Positions 52,428 to 61,334 of a stretch of DNA of 64,000 nt are shown here, one piece after another. The position numbers and the translations under genes are program-made. Position 1 is the stretch's first letter, and each line of letters begins with the position of its first letter. The stretch covers positions 102,221 to 166,220 of the forward strand of contig CAMTMP010000004.1 in the NCBI GenBank assembly GCA_947073545.1, in the 5' to 3' direction. The notes under the pieces were generated by a model. That model did no database searches and had not been told where the DNA came from. It saw nothing but the letters and a program-made list of their open reading frames with translations. This stretch comes from an uncultured bacterium (GTDB taxonomy: Bacteria > Bacillota > Clostridia > Lachnospirales > Lachnospiraceae).

Positions 52428-53609
52428 ATGGAAATTTTATTCTACCGCTACAACAGCATATGTGAACCGGATATCTTACAGGTTTTTACAAGTTTCGGCA
52501 TCACGGTACACACGGAAGAACTGGAAATGCATGACAAACAGGCCTCTCCCCGGGAATGTGCGGCGAGAGTGTCCAAATGGATTCTGGCTCACCCCCTCGC
52601 CTTTGTGTTCAGCATCAATTTTTTCCCGGCCGTGTCCTACACCTGCGAAAAATGGAAGGTGCCTTACGTCTGCTGGAGTGTGGACTCCCCGGTGCCCGAG
52701 CTGTTTTCCAACGCCCTGAAGAACACATACAACCGTATTTTTTTGTTTGATAAGGCGCAGTACGACTTCTTTTCCCCGGTCAATCCGGACTGCATCTACT
52801 ATCTGCCGCTGACCACAAACGCAAAGCGCTGGGAAAAGACCGTACTTGACATGACAGAAGACGATTATGACGCCTACGGGGCGGATGTGTCGTTCGTTGG
52901 CTCCCTGTACACGGAGAAATGCAAATATGACAGTCTTTCCCTCTCCGACCACACCCGCGGCTTTGTGGACGGGTTGATGGAAGCCCAGCTTAAGGTCTTT
53001 GGCTGTAACTTCATCCCCGAAAGCCTGACGGAAGAGGTGATCCGCGAGATCGAAAAAGCCGATCCCGCCTTCTATAAAAGTGACGACGTTTATGCGGACA
53101 TGTCCCGCTATCTTGTGGCGCATCAGTATATCGGCATGAAACTTGCCGCTGTGGAACGGGAACGCATCTTAACCCGCCTCTCCACGCACTTTGACGTCAC
53201 CCTCCACACCAGAAGCGACGCCTCCCGCCTTCCCAAAGTACACTGTAAAGGCGGCGTTAACACCCTGACTGAAATGCCGAAAGTCTTTCAGGCGAGCAAA
53301 ATTAACTTGAACATGACCATGCGCCCCATCGAGACGGGCCTTTCCCTGCGTATCTGGGATATTTTGGGCTGCGGCGGCTTCCTTATCACAAACTATCAGG
53401 CGGAAATCCCCGATTACTTCGAGATCGGCCGCGATCTGGAGACCTATGAATCCATGGAAGAACTGGAACAAAAAGTGCGCTATTATTTGTCCCACGAAGA
53501 GGAACGGGTAGAAATCGCAATCAACGGATACGAAAAAGTGGCGAGCTGCCACACATACGAGATAAGACTCGCTCAGATGCTAAAGATACTGACCGATACG
53601 ATGAAATGA
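52428..53609 (+). CDS. CgeB-like glycosyltransferase (GT-B), copy 2
   Basis: 393 residues. Same two-domain layout as 37230-38441: N-terminal DUF3880-like part (ILFYRYNSICEPDILQVFTS, VCWSVDSPVPELF) and C-terminal CgeB-type part (FQASKINLNMTMRPIETGLS, LRIWDILGCGGFLITNYQAE). Located between the flaG operon and csrA, so a role in filament glycosylation is likely. Start follows AAAGAGGT. It has its own sigma-A promoter rather than a sigma-D one. Confidence 0.85.
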   Translation: MEILFYRYNSICEPDILQVFTSFGITVHTEELEMHDKQASPRECAARVSKWILAHPLAFVFSINFFPAVSYTCEKWKVPYVCWSVDSPVPELFSNALKNTYNRIFLFDKAQYDFFSPVNPDCIYYLPLTTNAKRWEKTVLDMTEDDYDAYGADVSFVGSLYTEKCKYDSLSLSDHTRGFVDGLMEAQLKVFGCNFIPESLTEEVIREIEKADPAFYKSDDVYADMSRYLVAHQYIGMKLAAVERERILTRLSTHFDVTLHTRSDASRLPKVHCKGGVNTLTEMPKVFQASKINLNMTMRPIETGLSLRIWDILGCGGFLITNYQAEIPDYFEIGRDLETYESMEELEQKVRYYLSHEEERVEIAINGYEKVASCHTYEIRLAQMLKILTDTMK

Positions 53610-53657
53610 TAATGTTTCGTAAATACATCTGCGTAGGACCGGATTGTCTAAAAGAAA

Positions 53658-53695
53658 AGAACGCGGTGACGAAACTAACCTCCGATCCGCGTTCT
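53658..53695. terminator. Terminator between glycosyltransferase and csrA
   Basis: AGAACGCGG..CCGCGTTCT stem. On the minus strand it is followed by TTTTCTTTT, ending the flgM-csrA operon; on the plus strand by CTTTATCTT. Confidence 0.8.
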
Positions 53696-53711
53696 CTTTA
53701 TCTTATCCTAC

Positions 53712-53930
53712 TTATCCCAGCAAATTCTTCAGCGCCTCCATGCCTTCCACATCACCGGCCTCCTTATTCGCGCTCTGGATCTGCACATAAACTTCCTTCC
53801 GGTAAACCGGCACTTCCCTCGGTGCGCTAATGCCAAGCTTTACTTGCTCTCCCTTGATTTCAAGTACTGTGATCTCCACGTTGTTGTTAATCACAAGGGC
53901 TTCATTCTTCTTTCTGGATAAAGCTAACAT
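53712..53930 (-). CDS. csrA: Carbon storage regulator CsrA
   Basis: 72 residues. MLALSRKKNEALVINNNVEI, then TVLEIKGEQVKLGISAPREV and PVYRKEVYVQIQ, is the CsrA RNA-binding fold. It binds GGA-containing hairpins to block translation; the flagellin leader in this window has such a hairpin. Its ATG immediately follows the fliW stop. Confidence 0.97.
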   Translation of the reverse strand: MLALSRKKNEALVINNNVEITVLEIKGEQVKLGISAPREVPVYRKEVYVQIQSANKEAGDVEGMEALKNLLG

Positions 53931-54392
53931 TTACTCACCTGCCTTCTCTTTATTCGCATTTAAGATATCATAGATGGGAAATTTAACCACATACTCATCC
54001 CCCTCCACGATCACCTGCGTCGCCAGTCTTTTCGCTGCATTGATTATGATGGGCCCCTTCAAATTTACGGTCATTTTCTTAACGTCCTTGGGCACCGTCA
54101 CCGTCACCATCACCAACAGTTCATCCGGCTGCAGCTCTCCGATATTGTTGAGAAGTTCATCGTCCACCCCCGGATTATAGTCAGGCCGTACAATCAGCGG
54201 GTCCATCACCGGCATCGCAAACGCCGGTTCCTGCAGGGATTGCAGCCAGTGGATCGTATCCGTCCCCTTCTCCTCATCATGTATCAGCGCAAAGTCCTGC
54301 AGGTCCGGATAACCGATGATTCCGCTGGGGAAATGTATGATTTTTTCATCATCAATCGTAACTTCACCGAATACTCTCGTCGTAATCTGCAT
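53931..54392 (-). CDS. fliW: Flagellar assembly factor FliW (CsrA antagonist)
   Basis: 153 residues from the ATG at 54392, which has AAAGG at better spacing than the ATG three codons earlier. Family motifs: FGEVTIDDEKIIHFPSGIIG, YPDLQDFALIHDE, LQSLQEPAFAMPVMDP. FliW binds either flagellin or CsrA; when flagellin is exported, free FliW sequesters CsrA and allows more flagellin translation. Located between flgL and csrA, the conserved order. Confidence 0.95.
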   Translation of the reverse strand: MQITTRVFGEVTIDDEKIIHFPSGIIGYPDLQDFALIHDEEKGTDTIHWLQSLQEPAFAMPVMDPLIVRPDYNPGVDDELLNNIGELQPDELLVMVTVTVPKDVKKMTVNLKGPIIINAAKRLATQVIVEGDEYVVKFPIYDILNANKEKAGE

Positions 54393-54468
54393 ACCCGCCA
54401 TCCTTTCTGTTATAGCCCTGCTTTTACCCCGCCGCGCTTCATTCGCAAAAACGCAGCTTCGCTGCTTA

Positions 54469-56199
54469 TCAAATAAAATTCATCAGATTTGTCTGCATGA
54501 TTTTTCCGGTTGCCATGAGCGCCGCGTTGTAGGTCAGTTCGGAAGCTGTCAGTTCCACAGCAACCTGTGTGATATCAATGCCCTCATTGTCCTGCTGCAA
54601 TTCCTTAAAGGTGGTTTTCTGGTTGGTCAGTCTGTCGGCAATCAGATCCAGACGGCTTCTTCTCGTCGCGTTATCTGTCATGGCTACTCTGGAATCATCC
54701 ATATATTTCTGATATTTTGTAATCTGGTTCTCAAACTTGGTGTGCACATTTTCACGGATATATGACTTAGCCTTCTCCACACCTTCCAGACGCAGGGCAA
54801 GATCCTTATATTCGGCGCTGTCCTCCGGATAATCCTTCTGCTTCTTCAACAAATCCGCTTCTAACGTCTCGATGTCCTCAAGCTGCTTGAGATAGTGCTC
54901 GAAATCATCCATATCTCTCTGCACATTGTGAGTAAAAATTTCATCCGCACGGCTGTTTACCTGAATCTGCTGGTTATAGCCCACATCATAGTAGATATCC
55001 TGATCCCTTCCCTCGTCCTTCTGGGTATTGTATGCGGTCTTTTTCAGATTCGGCGTTTCCCCCGGCCCCGCAATGTTCTTGGTCTCCGTACACTTGAAAT
55101 AATGTACGGGATTGATGTCGCCGCTCTTCCATGCGGACTTATCATAATTTACCTGAAAGCCCGTCGAACTCGCTTTAAAAGCCGCCTCATTAAAATTCTG
55201 GTCGTAAAAGTCTTTGGCAAATACCATCTCTCCGCTGGTGGGGATATAGGCAATCCCGGTACAGGTACCGTCCGCGATCGCCTTGTAAGCCTGCTCCTGA
55301 TCAGCAAACTCCATCACCTGAGGAGGCGCGGCAACCGCATTGCCGGCCGCATCCACTGCCGTAACATCCACGACCGGATTGCCATCCGCATCCTTCACCA
55401 CAGCGCCGTTTGCGTCTGTCTGCGCCTTAGCCGTCACTGTCGTGCCATCCGGCATCGTAAAGGTCAGCTCTCTTCCCGCTGATACCGTATTTCCATTCTG
55501 ATCCTTCACCTCCGTGCCAAGAGAATCCAGATTATTATAGGAAATGCGGAAACGGTACATGGTCGTATTTTTAACCGTCTGCTGGTAAGAGTTTTGGTCG
55601 TTTATACCTGCAGGCGGATTCGGAAACGTATTCGTATCTATCGTCGCTACCGTGTCATATCCCGTATAATTAACCCGGCTGATATCCTGGAATCCAAAGG
55701 TTTCATTGATATTAAAGGAAATCGGGTGTTCTTTCATGTCCTTCATGTCTTCCTCGGTAAATGTCACCGGAAGGTCCGTCCTGTAGCCCGAGAAAACATA
55801 GCGGCCCGCATAGTCCACATTGGCGCAGGAATAAAACTCTGCCGTGAGCTGCTTCATCTGTGACATGAGAATCCGCAGATCATCCGCCGTCTCATATTTA
55901 TCCGCCGAAATACTTACCTGCTTGTAAAGCTCATTCAGCACTTTATCCACCGTAAGCATAGCATCCGCCGTCAGGCCAAGCCACTGATCCGCATCCTTTG
56001 CGTTCCTGTCATTATACTGAGTAACCGCGGTCACATTGCTCCGCAGGCGAAGCGCCCTGATCGCCACCACCGGATCGTCGGAAGGGCGCACAATCTTACT
56101 CTGGGTAGTCATCTGGTTGGTGAGCTTATCCTGTAAGATCTTATTCTGGTTGATATTGTATGCGGAGTTGTTCCGCATAATCTTATTTGTCATTCTCAT
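54469..56199 (-). CDS. flgL: Hook-filament junction protein FlgL
   Basis: 576 residues. The N-terminus MRMTNKIMRNNSAYNINQNK and the flagellin-like motif RPSDDPVVAIRALRLRSNVT, and C-terminus with NEGIDITQVAVELTASELTY plus NAALMATGKIMQTNLMNF, identify it. Most FlgL are about 300 residues; here the centre (about 200-430) is enlarged with acidic, repeat-like TVTAKAQTDANGAVVKDADG sequence, probably surface domains. Upstream gap to flgK holds a palindrome cluster. Confidence 0.93.
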   Translation of the reverse strand: MRMTNKIMRNNSAYNINQNKILQDKLTNQMTTQSKIVRPSDDPVVAIRALRLRSNVTAVTQYNDRNAKDADQWLGLTADAMLTVDKVLNELYKQVSISADKYETADDLRILMSQMKQLTAEFYSCANVDYAGRYVFSGYRTDLPVTFTEEDMKDMKEHPISFNINETFGFQDISRVNYTGYDTVATIDTNTFPNPPAGINDQNSYQQTVKNTTMYRFRISYNNLDSLGTEVKDQNGNTVSAGRELTFTMPDGTTVTAKAQTDANGAVVKDADGNPVVDVTAVDAAGNAVAAPPQVMEFADQEQAYKAIADGTCTGIAYIPTSGEMVFAKDFYDQNFNEAAFKASSTGFQVNYDKSAWKSGDINPVHYFKCTETKNIAGPGETPNLKKTAYNTQKDEGRDQDIYYDVGYNQQIQVNSRADEIFTHNVQRDMDDFEHYLKQLEDIETLEADLLKKQKDYPEDSAEYKDLALRLEGVEKAKSYIRENVHTKFENQITKYQKYMDDSRVAMTDNATRRSRLDLIADRLTNQKTTFKELQQDNEGIDITQVAVELTASELTYNAALMATGKIMQTNLMNFI

Positions 56200-56234
56200 A
56201 TGTTACAGCCCTCTTTCTTTTACTCTTCATCCGC

Positions 56235-56380
56235 CGTGCCCTGATTGAACAAGTTCAATCGGCAAAATCGCATCTGCGATGCTTTTCTGGATTGAGCAAG
56301 CTCAATCGGCTCATTGTCGGGCTCTCGCCCTATAGATTTCGTCTGAAACATCTCTTTGAGAGTAAACTCTCACGAGCTGC
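56235..56380. repeat. Palindrome cluster between flgK and flgL
   Basis: Five hairpins in series: GATTGAAC-aa-GTTCAATC (56243-56260), ATCGCA-tc-TGCGAT (near 56267), GATTGAGC-aa-GCTCAATC (56290-56307), GGGC-tct-cGCCC (near 56320) and GAGAGT-aa-ACTCTC (56358-56371). Arms differ, but the AA centre is shared. Confidence 0.8.
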
Positions 56381-56407
56381 TTCAGCCAAAATCTGCACGG
56401 CTCCATG

Positions 56408-58306
56408 CTAAACGCCAGTCTGTAGTATCAGTCTGTCATACACTTCCGTCAACACGTTGATCATCTTAGAAGCCAGCGTGTAAGCGTTCTCATATTTCAC
56501 CAGATTCATGGCCTCTTCATCCTCGTCAACGCCGGAAATGGAAGTTCTCTGATTATCGATATTGGTCTCTAAGCTGTAGTAAGTCGCATAAAATGTCTCC
56601 GCATTGCTGGTATTCAAGGTCGCATCCGACAGCACACATTCCAGAAAACCGCCCGCATTCCTGCCACGGAAGCTGAACTGGTTCACATCACTCAGCATGG
56701 AAATCACTGCCCACACCTGATCACACTGCTCCTTGCCCTCAATCTCATCCACACCGTCGCCCGGCGGATCCGTATCCGGGGTTGTGCCCACTCCGCTGTC
56801 TTTATCAATATCCTTTCTGGTTCCTAAAAGGGCGGGATTTTTCACCACCGCGTCCAGAAGAGTGACATTTCCGGCCGTGATATTATAATAACCGATATTT
56901 TCCCCGTTGGGCGTTGACATATCCAGCTCACTCTGCTTATACTGTCCTTCTTTCGTAGTATAATCCGCAGTAAAGAGAATATCCGCTTTCTGCGGCGGGT
57001 CTTCCGCTGTAAGCCCCACCTTAAAAATATCGTTTACTTTCTTCGCAAACTCGCGCACCCACTCGTTCATCTGTTTCATATAATAGGGCACGCCCTGATA
57101 ATTGACCTCGCCCCCTACAGAAGCCTCGGTCCACGTCTTAGCCGCCGTTAAAGGCTGATCGCTCTTTTTATTGTCAATGATAAATGTATATTCGCCGTTG
57201 CCGTTATATTCCCAGCTCGTATAATAGAAAAGCTGGTTTCCTATATTGATAACACCGCCGGTATCAGAAAGGTTACACTTCGTGATCATCTGCAGATGCG
57301 ACTCGGTCGTCTTAATGGTAGCAGTGGAAAAACTGTTCATATAAGAGACGTTCGAAACCTCTCCCTTAAAATACTCTCCGTTGTTACCGTCCCGCATCTC
57401 GATCAGGCCGCGCAGCTCGCCGCCCATGGAAGCATTGTAAAGGCTGAACTCTACGCCGTTGCTCCACACGAGATCGTAAAGACCGTCCACATCGGACTGG
57501 TTTACCTTCTCTTCCTCAGAACGCGCCACACAGGTCAGCGTCCTGTAGTCATCCATATCTACCAACGTCTGCCCGCCTGCGATCTTTACCATAAATCTGT
57601 GCGCCGCCGTCGGATTGCCTTCCTGATCCAAAATTGGCAATTCCTGCGTCTGCACATCCACAAGAGCGGAAAGCTCGTCGAGCAGCAGATCCCTCTTATC
57701 CCGCAGTTCATTTGCGATGCTGCCGGTCAGCTCGATGGTATTGATCTGTTTGTTCACCGTTGCCAAATCCTGTGCGATGGAATTGATCTGATCCGCGCGA
57801 ATCTTAATCTCGTCGTTCACATCCGACTGGAGATCTCTGAGATCGCCGTACATATTATTGAAATAATCCGTCAGCGCCTTCGCCGCGCCCAAAAACTGCG
57901 CCTTATTTTCGGTGCTGACATTTTTCGTAATTTCCTGAAGCGTCACGCCAATCTGGTCAAACAGCGATTTAAATCCCGTCTTGTTGTCGTCCTTGAAGTA
58001 CTCCTGAATCATATTGCAGTAATAGAGTTTGGCGTCATACTCACCAAGCTTGGTCTCATTTGCCCAATATTTCTGGTCATAGAAAAGATCGCGCACCCGC
58101 TCGATCGCCAGCGTTTCCACACCCGCACCCGCACAGCCGTATGTGGCAAAGACACGCAGCGCGTTAGCCGCCTCCGTCTGTACCTCCTGCCTGCTGTAGC
58201 CCGCCGTCTGCACATTACTGATGTTATTACCAGTGGTATTGAGCGCGGCATTGGCCGCCCGAAGTCCCGATGATGCGATTGTCAATCCGAAAAATGTAGA
58301 TGCCAT
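56408..58306 (-). CDS. flgK: Hook-associated protein FlgK, paralogue A
   Basis: 632 residues. N-terminus FFGLTIASSGLRAANAALNT and TGNNISNVQTAGYSRQEVQT; coiled region ALTDYFNNMYGDLRDLQSDV; C-terminus SGVDEDEEAMNLVKYENAYT with LASKMINVLTEVYDRLI. All are FlgK features. It starts six bases after the second FlgK gene with GGGAGG spanning that stop. Two FlgK proteins in tandem are unusual. Confidence 0.93.
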   Translation of the reverse strand: MASTFFGLTIASSGLRAANAALNTTGNNISNVQTAGYSRQEVQTEAANALRVFATYGCAGAGVETLAIERVRDLFYDQKYWANETKLGEYDAKLYYCNMIQEYFKDDNKTGFKSLFDQIGVTLQEITKNVSTENKAQFLGAAKALTDYFNNMYGDLRDLQSDVNDEIKIRADQINSIAQDLATVNKQINTIELTGSIANELRDKRDLLLDELSALVDVQTQELPILDQEGNPTAAHRFMVKIAGGQTLVDMDDYRTLTCVARSEEEKVNQSDVDGLYDLVWSNGVEFSLYNASMGGELRGLIEMRDGNNGEYFKGEVSNVSYMNSFSTATIKTTESHLQMITKCNLSDTGGVINIGNQLFYYTSWEYNGNGEYTFIIDNKKSDQPLTAAKTWTEASVGGEVNYQGVPYYMKQMNEWVREFAKKVNDIFKVGLTAEDPPQKADILFTADYTTKEGQYKQSELDMSTPNGENIGYYNITAGNVTLLDAVVKNPALLGTRKDIDKDSGVGTTPDTDPPGDGVDEIEGKEQCDQVWAVISMLSDVNQFSFRGRNAGGFLECVLSDATLNTSNAETFYATYYSLETNIDNQRTSISGVDEDEEAMNLVKYENAYTLASKMINVLTEVYDRLILQTGV

Positions 58307-58312
58307 AACAAT

Positions 58313-59980
58313 TTACCTCCCGAGTGTTGAAAGCAGATGATCCAACATCTCACTGATTACATTGATATATCTGCTGGATGCATTGTAAGCGTTCTGATAC
58401 ATAATCATATTGGTCAGCTCCTCGTCGGAGGATACGCCCACGATCTGCTCTCTCGCATACGATAAAGCGTCCGTAGCCACATCCTGATTTGCCTGCACCG
58501 CCCGGAAAACCGATCCCGTATTTGCGATCTGTGACACCAGATTCTTATAATAATCCGTAAAGTTGACCGGTGTCGTCACCTTTGGATTCAATGTATATAT
58601 TGTTTCCTCAAAAGCCTTCTTTAAAGCCTCCATCGTCTCATTATCCTCGGAGTGCTCATCCAGACGGAAACTCAGCAGAGAAGGATTCTGACGAAGTTCC
58701 TGATTCAGCACAATGTTTCTTACCGTCCAGGTTGTCGAAGGCGTACCGTCACCCTCCGCCACCAGCTGAAATAGTTGATAAGGATTTCCGTCTTTGTCCC
58801 GCAGATAAGTGGAGTCCGGATTGATCTCCGTCGCTCTTTCCGCTGCATCCGCAAGGACTGAATTGATCTTAGTGGTGATAATATTAACCAGCCTGTCAAA
58901 CTGTGCCTGCGCATTCATCACAATGGACTGTTCAACGTGCAAGTCGTACCAGTTTTCCTCATACTCTCCGTCCGTATTGATATTATCAAGCTCATTGTAT
59001 GTAGCCCTGTGATCTCCCCTCGCAAACAGTGTACTTTTCAAAGAGCCGATATCCGTATTAAATTCTGAAGATATTTTCTGCGTCAGATCAAAAACTTTCG
59101 CCCCTTCTATATTTTTTTCCGAGACGATGGGGTCCCCGTTCGCATCGAACTTGTCAAACTTCGCAAGCATCTTCCAGTAGGGCGTATAAAACCCGGTTTT
59201 CGGGTCCTGATAAAGACACATCTCGTTGACCAGACTGCCTTTCACCAGATCCACCTGCTCAAAGCGGACGCTCACATATCCCGATACATCCTCCGAATAA
59301 GTAATATTACCCAGCTTTGACAGCTCATCCAGAATATAGTTTCTGCGGTCGCGCAGATCATTCGCGTGCTCCGGCCCACCCTCGACTCTCATGATCGCCC
59401 GGTTCAGCGCTTCAATTTCCTGTGCATAGCTATTGATCTTCCCAACGTCCGTCTTGACCGTTTTATTTAAATTATCCTGAAATTCGCAAAGGCTGTTGTA
59501 CACCTTCTGCGCTTTCGTGAGAAACTCATAGGATTTCGTCACGAACAAATTCTGATTTACCGAAAGGGTCGGGTTTTTTGCAAGCTCCTGCACCGCGGCC
59601 CAAAGCCCCTGCTCGCCGGAAAGCGCCTCGGAAAACTCGTGTCCCTCGTTGGACTCCCCCAGAATATACTCTATTTCCTCCAGAGTCTCCGACGAAATAT
59701 CATAAAAAGACTGCCGCCCCAACTCGCGGCGGTAGTTCCTGTCCAGTATGGCATCTCTTTCCTGTCTTGTCCGGGTATAGTTGACACCAAGACCTGTCTG
59801 TATCCAGTTTTTATTGGTGTATCTGGCATGCGTGACATAGTTACGCGTACCTTGCTGCACCTGCTGCCTGGTATACCCTTTGGTGTCTAAGTTAGACATG
59901 TTATGCGCAGTGGTATTCAGCGCATTATTTGATGTTTGTAATCCTGATACGCCTATATAAAGGCTTCCCATTAATGACAT
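58313..59980 (-). CDS. flgK: Hook-associated protein FlgK, paralogue B
   Basis: 555 residues. N-terminus SLYIGVSGLQTSNNALNTTA, HNMSNLDTKGYTRQQVQQGT; middle VEGGPEHANDLRDRRNYILD; C-terminus SSDEELTNMIMYQNAYNASS and RYINVISEMLDHLLSTLG. It is the first of the pair in transcription order and lies 20 bases after flgN. It may form the first junction ring while paralogue A forms another, or be used alternately. Confidence 0.93.
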   Translation of the reverse strand: MSLMGSLYIGVSGLQTSNNALNTTAHNMSNLDTKGYTRQQVQQGTRNYVTHARYTNKNWIQTGLGVNYTRTRQERDAILDRNYRRELGRQSFYDISSETLEEIEYILGESNEGHEFSEALSGEQGLWAAVQELAKNPTLSVNQNLFVTKSYEFLTKAQKVYNSLCEFQDNLNKTVKTDVGKINSYAQEIEALNRAIMRVEGGPEHANDLRDRRNYILDELSKLGNITYSEDVSGYVSVRFEQVDLVKGSLVNEMCLYQDPKTGFYTPYWKMLAKFDKFDANGDPIVSEKNIEGAKVFDLTQKISSEFNTDIGSLKSTLFARGDHRATYNELDNINTDGEYEENWYDLHVEQSIVMNAQAQFDRLVNIITTKINSVLADAAERATEINPDSTYLRDKDGNPYQLFQLVAEGDGTPSTTWTVRNIVLNQELRQNPSLLSFRLDEHSEDNETMEALKKAFEETIYTLNPKVTTPVNFTDYYKNLVSQIANTGSVFRAVQANQDVATDALSYAREQIVGVSSDEELTNMIMYQNAYNASSRYINVISEMLDHLLSTLGR

Positions 59981-60000
59981 AATTCACCGTCCTCAACAAT

Positions 60001-60519
60001 TTATTGCTTGGCGTCAAATGCCTTGTTGACCGTGCCGATCATATCACCGGTATTGCAGGCGCCCCTGTTATAATTTGCCGTCTCCGGCGCTTTATTCATG
60101 GACTGTATCACCTGCATGTTAAACTGCACAATCTCCAACGCGCTCTCGATCAACTCCCTGTTCTGCTCGTTGACCTGTTTTACCGTATGGACATTTCTGC
60201 GCAGCTCATCAAATACCGATGCCAGTTTGGCCTGTTCCTGAGGCCTTGCCGCCAGCATCTTAATCAAATCTGCAATCTTCAGCTTCGTAACATCCTTGTT
60301 AAGTACGTTCGCAATATCATTAACAGCTTCATTTCTCTGGTTATCCAGATGGTTGATTCTGCTTACGATGATTTGCTCCTCATCCGTGATCTGGGCTAAA
60401 GCTTTTACATCGTCAGACACAATGGCAGGTGTTTTTTTCATGGAGAGCTCCAACAGATTCTTGTATTCCAGATTTTCTTTCTCCAAAACCTCAATCAAGG
60501 TTTCCATTAAGCTCGCCAC
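60001..60519 (-). CDS. flgN: Flagellar export chaperone FlgN
   Basis: 172 residues starting at a GTG with AAGGG six bases upstream; an ATG four codons later is the alternative. FlgN family pattern: METLIEVLEKENLEYKNLLE, LSMKKTPAIVSDDVKALAQI, then heptad-rich helices and NREGAC-like tail (TANYNRGACNTG). It keeps FlgK and FlgL unfolded for export. Placed between flgM and flgK as usual. Confidence 0.88.
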   Translation of the reverse strand: MASLMETLIEVLEKENLEYKNLLELSMKKTPAIVSDDVKALAQITDEEQIIVSRINHLDNQRNEAVNDIANVLNKDVTKLKIADLIKMLAARPQEQAKLASVFDELRRNVHTVKQVNEQNRELIESALEIVQFNMQVIQSMNKAPETANYNRGACNTGDMIGTVNKAFDAKQ

Positions 60520-60545
60520 GTCAAACCCTTACCTTTCCCTAGTTA

Positions 60546-60827
60546 CTAAAGACTCTCAATCTCCTCATACTGTTTCATCAGTTTCTCGGCAAAACTCTCA
60601 CCGCTCACATGATAGGTGCCGTTCGCGATACCCGCCTTGATAGGCGCCGTCAGTTCACCTCTGATATCCTCTGCCGCGGCAACCGCATTCTTCGCAATCT
60701 GAATATCCTTACCTATACTGGAGATCTGAATCTGGTCAGAATTCGCATTCTTAGCAGTGTTCTGTGTCTTGGCCCTGCTCTTCGCGCCATAGACCTGCTG
60801 TACCTGTGTATAAGCCTCAATACGCAT
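60546..60827 (-). CDS. flgM: Anti-sigma-D factor FlgM
   Basis: 93 residues. MRIEAYTQVQQVYGAKSRAK, DQIQISSIGKDIQIAKNAVA and IRGELTAPIKAGIANGTYHV fit FlgM, with the sigma-binding helices in the C-terminal half. FlgM inhibits sigma-D until the hook is complete and it is secreted. It is first in the flgM-csrA operon and driven by a sigma-D promoter, closing a feedback loop. AAGGAGG precedes the ATG. Confidence 0.93.
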   Translation of the reverse strand: MRIEAYTQVQQVYGAKSRAKTQNTAKNANSDQIQISSIGKDIQIAKNAVAAAEDIRGELTAPIKAGIANGTYHVSGESFAEKLMKQYEEIESL

Positions 60828-60895
60828 ACGAATTTCCTCCTTCCTGCAGAGGTTCTTCTCAAAAAAATATGCCTCTTCAATATCTTACACTATTA

Positions 60896-60922
60896 GTATC
60901 GGTTATTTTCCGTAAGACTTTA
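60896..60922 (-). promoter_or_regulatory. Sigma-D promoter of the flgM-flgN-flgK-flgL-fliW-csrA operon
   Basis: TAAA (60919-60922), 16 bases, CCGATAC (60896-60902) on the minus strand, about 69 bases before flgM. Confidence 0.87.
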
Positions 60923-61023
60923 TAGGTGAATTTATTTTTCTGTATCAGTCTTGTCATCGTTTGTCCATCTGCTGTTTTCAAATTCTCCCGCTCTCCCTCC
61001 CCTCCACTCTCCCGCGCCAAAAG

Positions 61024-61069
61024 AAAAAGCGGTCAAACCCCGCATAAATACTGAGTTTAACCGCTTTTT
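61024..61069. terminator. Bidirectional hairpin terminator at the mobile-element boundary
   Basis: AAAAAGCGGTCAAA..TTTAACCGCTTTTT inverted repeat with A-run/T-run flanks. It lies seven bases after the 3' end of the tRNA-Leu fragment and upstream of the flgM promoter, insulating both. Confidence 0.8.
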
Positions 61070-61075
61070 CGATAA

Positions 61076-61132
61076 TGCCGGCGACCGGAATCGAACCGGT
61101 ACGGGAGGTTAGTCCCGCAGGATTTTAAGTCG
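61076..61132 (-). tRNA. tRNA-Leu(UAA) 3' half, probable attachment site
   Basis: The minus strand reads from the anticodon loop (ACTTAAAATCC, anticodon TAA) through a long class II variable arm (GGGA..TCCC), the T-arm (ACCGG-TTCGATT-CCGGT) and the acceptor 3' strand CGCCGGC plus A. The expected 5' acceptor strand (GCCGGCG) and a D-arm are not found in the next 40 bases, and the anticodon stem is mismatched. So this is a 3' fragment, as left when an element integrates in a tRNA gene. Phage-type recombination genes lie on its right side. Confidence 0.7.
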
Positions 61133-61334
61133 TAGGACACCCGGACCCCCCTTCCATATCCCCGTATAAAGTCTTTATTTTTCGATAATGATACGTTCTG
61201 ATACTCCTAATATCTCCACCCGTTGTTGTCAGCGTCGTTGTCAACACCATCTGCCATTGTATTCCCCTCTTTACCCTAAAAGTATAACGGAAACAAATGG
61301 AAAATGGAATCGCCCGACCAAATGTACATACCCT

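Noticed and set aside
57296..58273. Plus-strand ORF of 325 codons opposite flgK
   Set aside because: Antisense shadow of a conserved gene, with no ribosome site or family resemblance.
61076..61165. Complete tRNA-Leu gene
   Set aside because: The 5' acceptor strand and D-arm are not present and the anticodon stem is mismatched, so a 3' fragment fits better.
61230..61285. 16-codon minus-strand ORF (MADGVDNDADNNGWRY) with GAGGGG upstream
   Set aside because: Too short to judge and close to the attachment junction; no supporting context.
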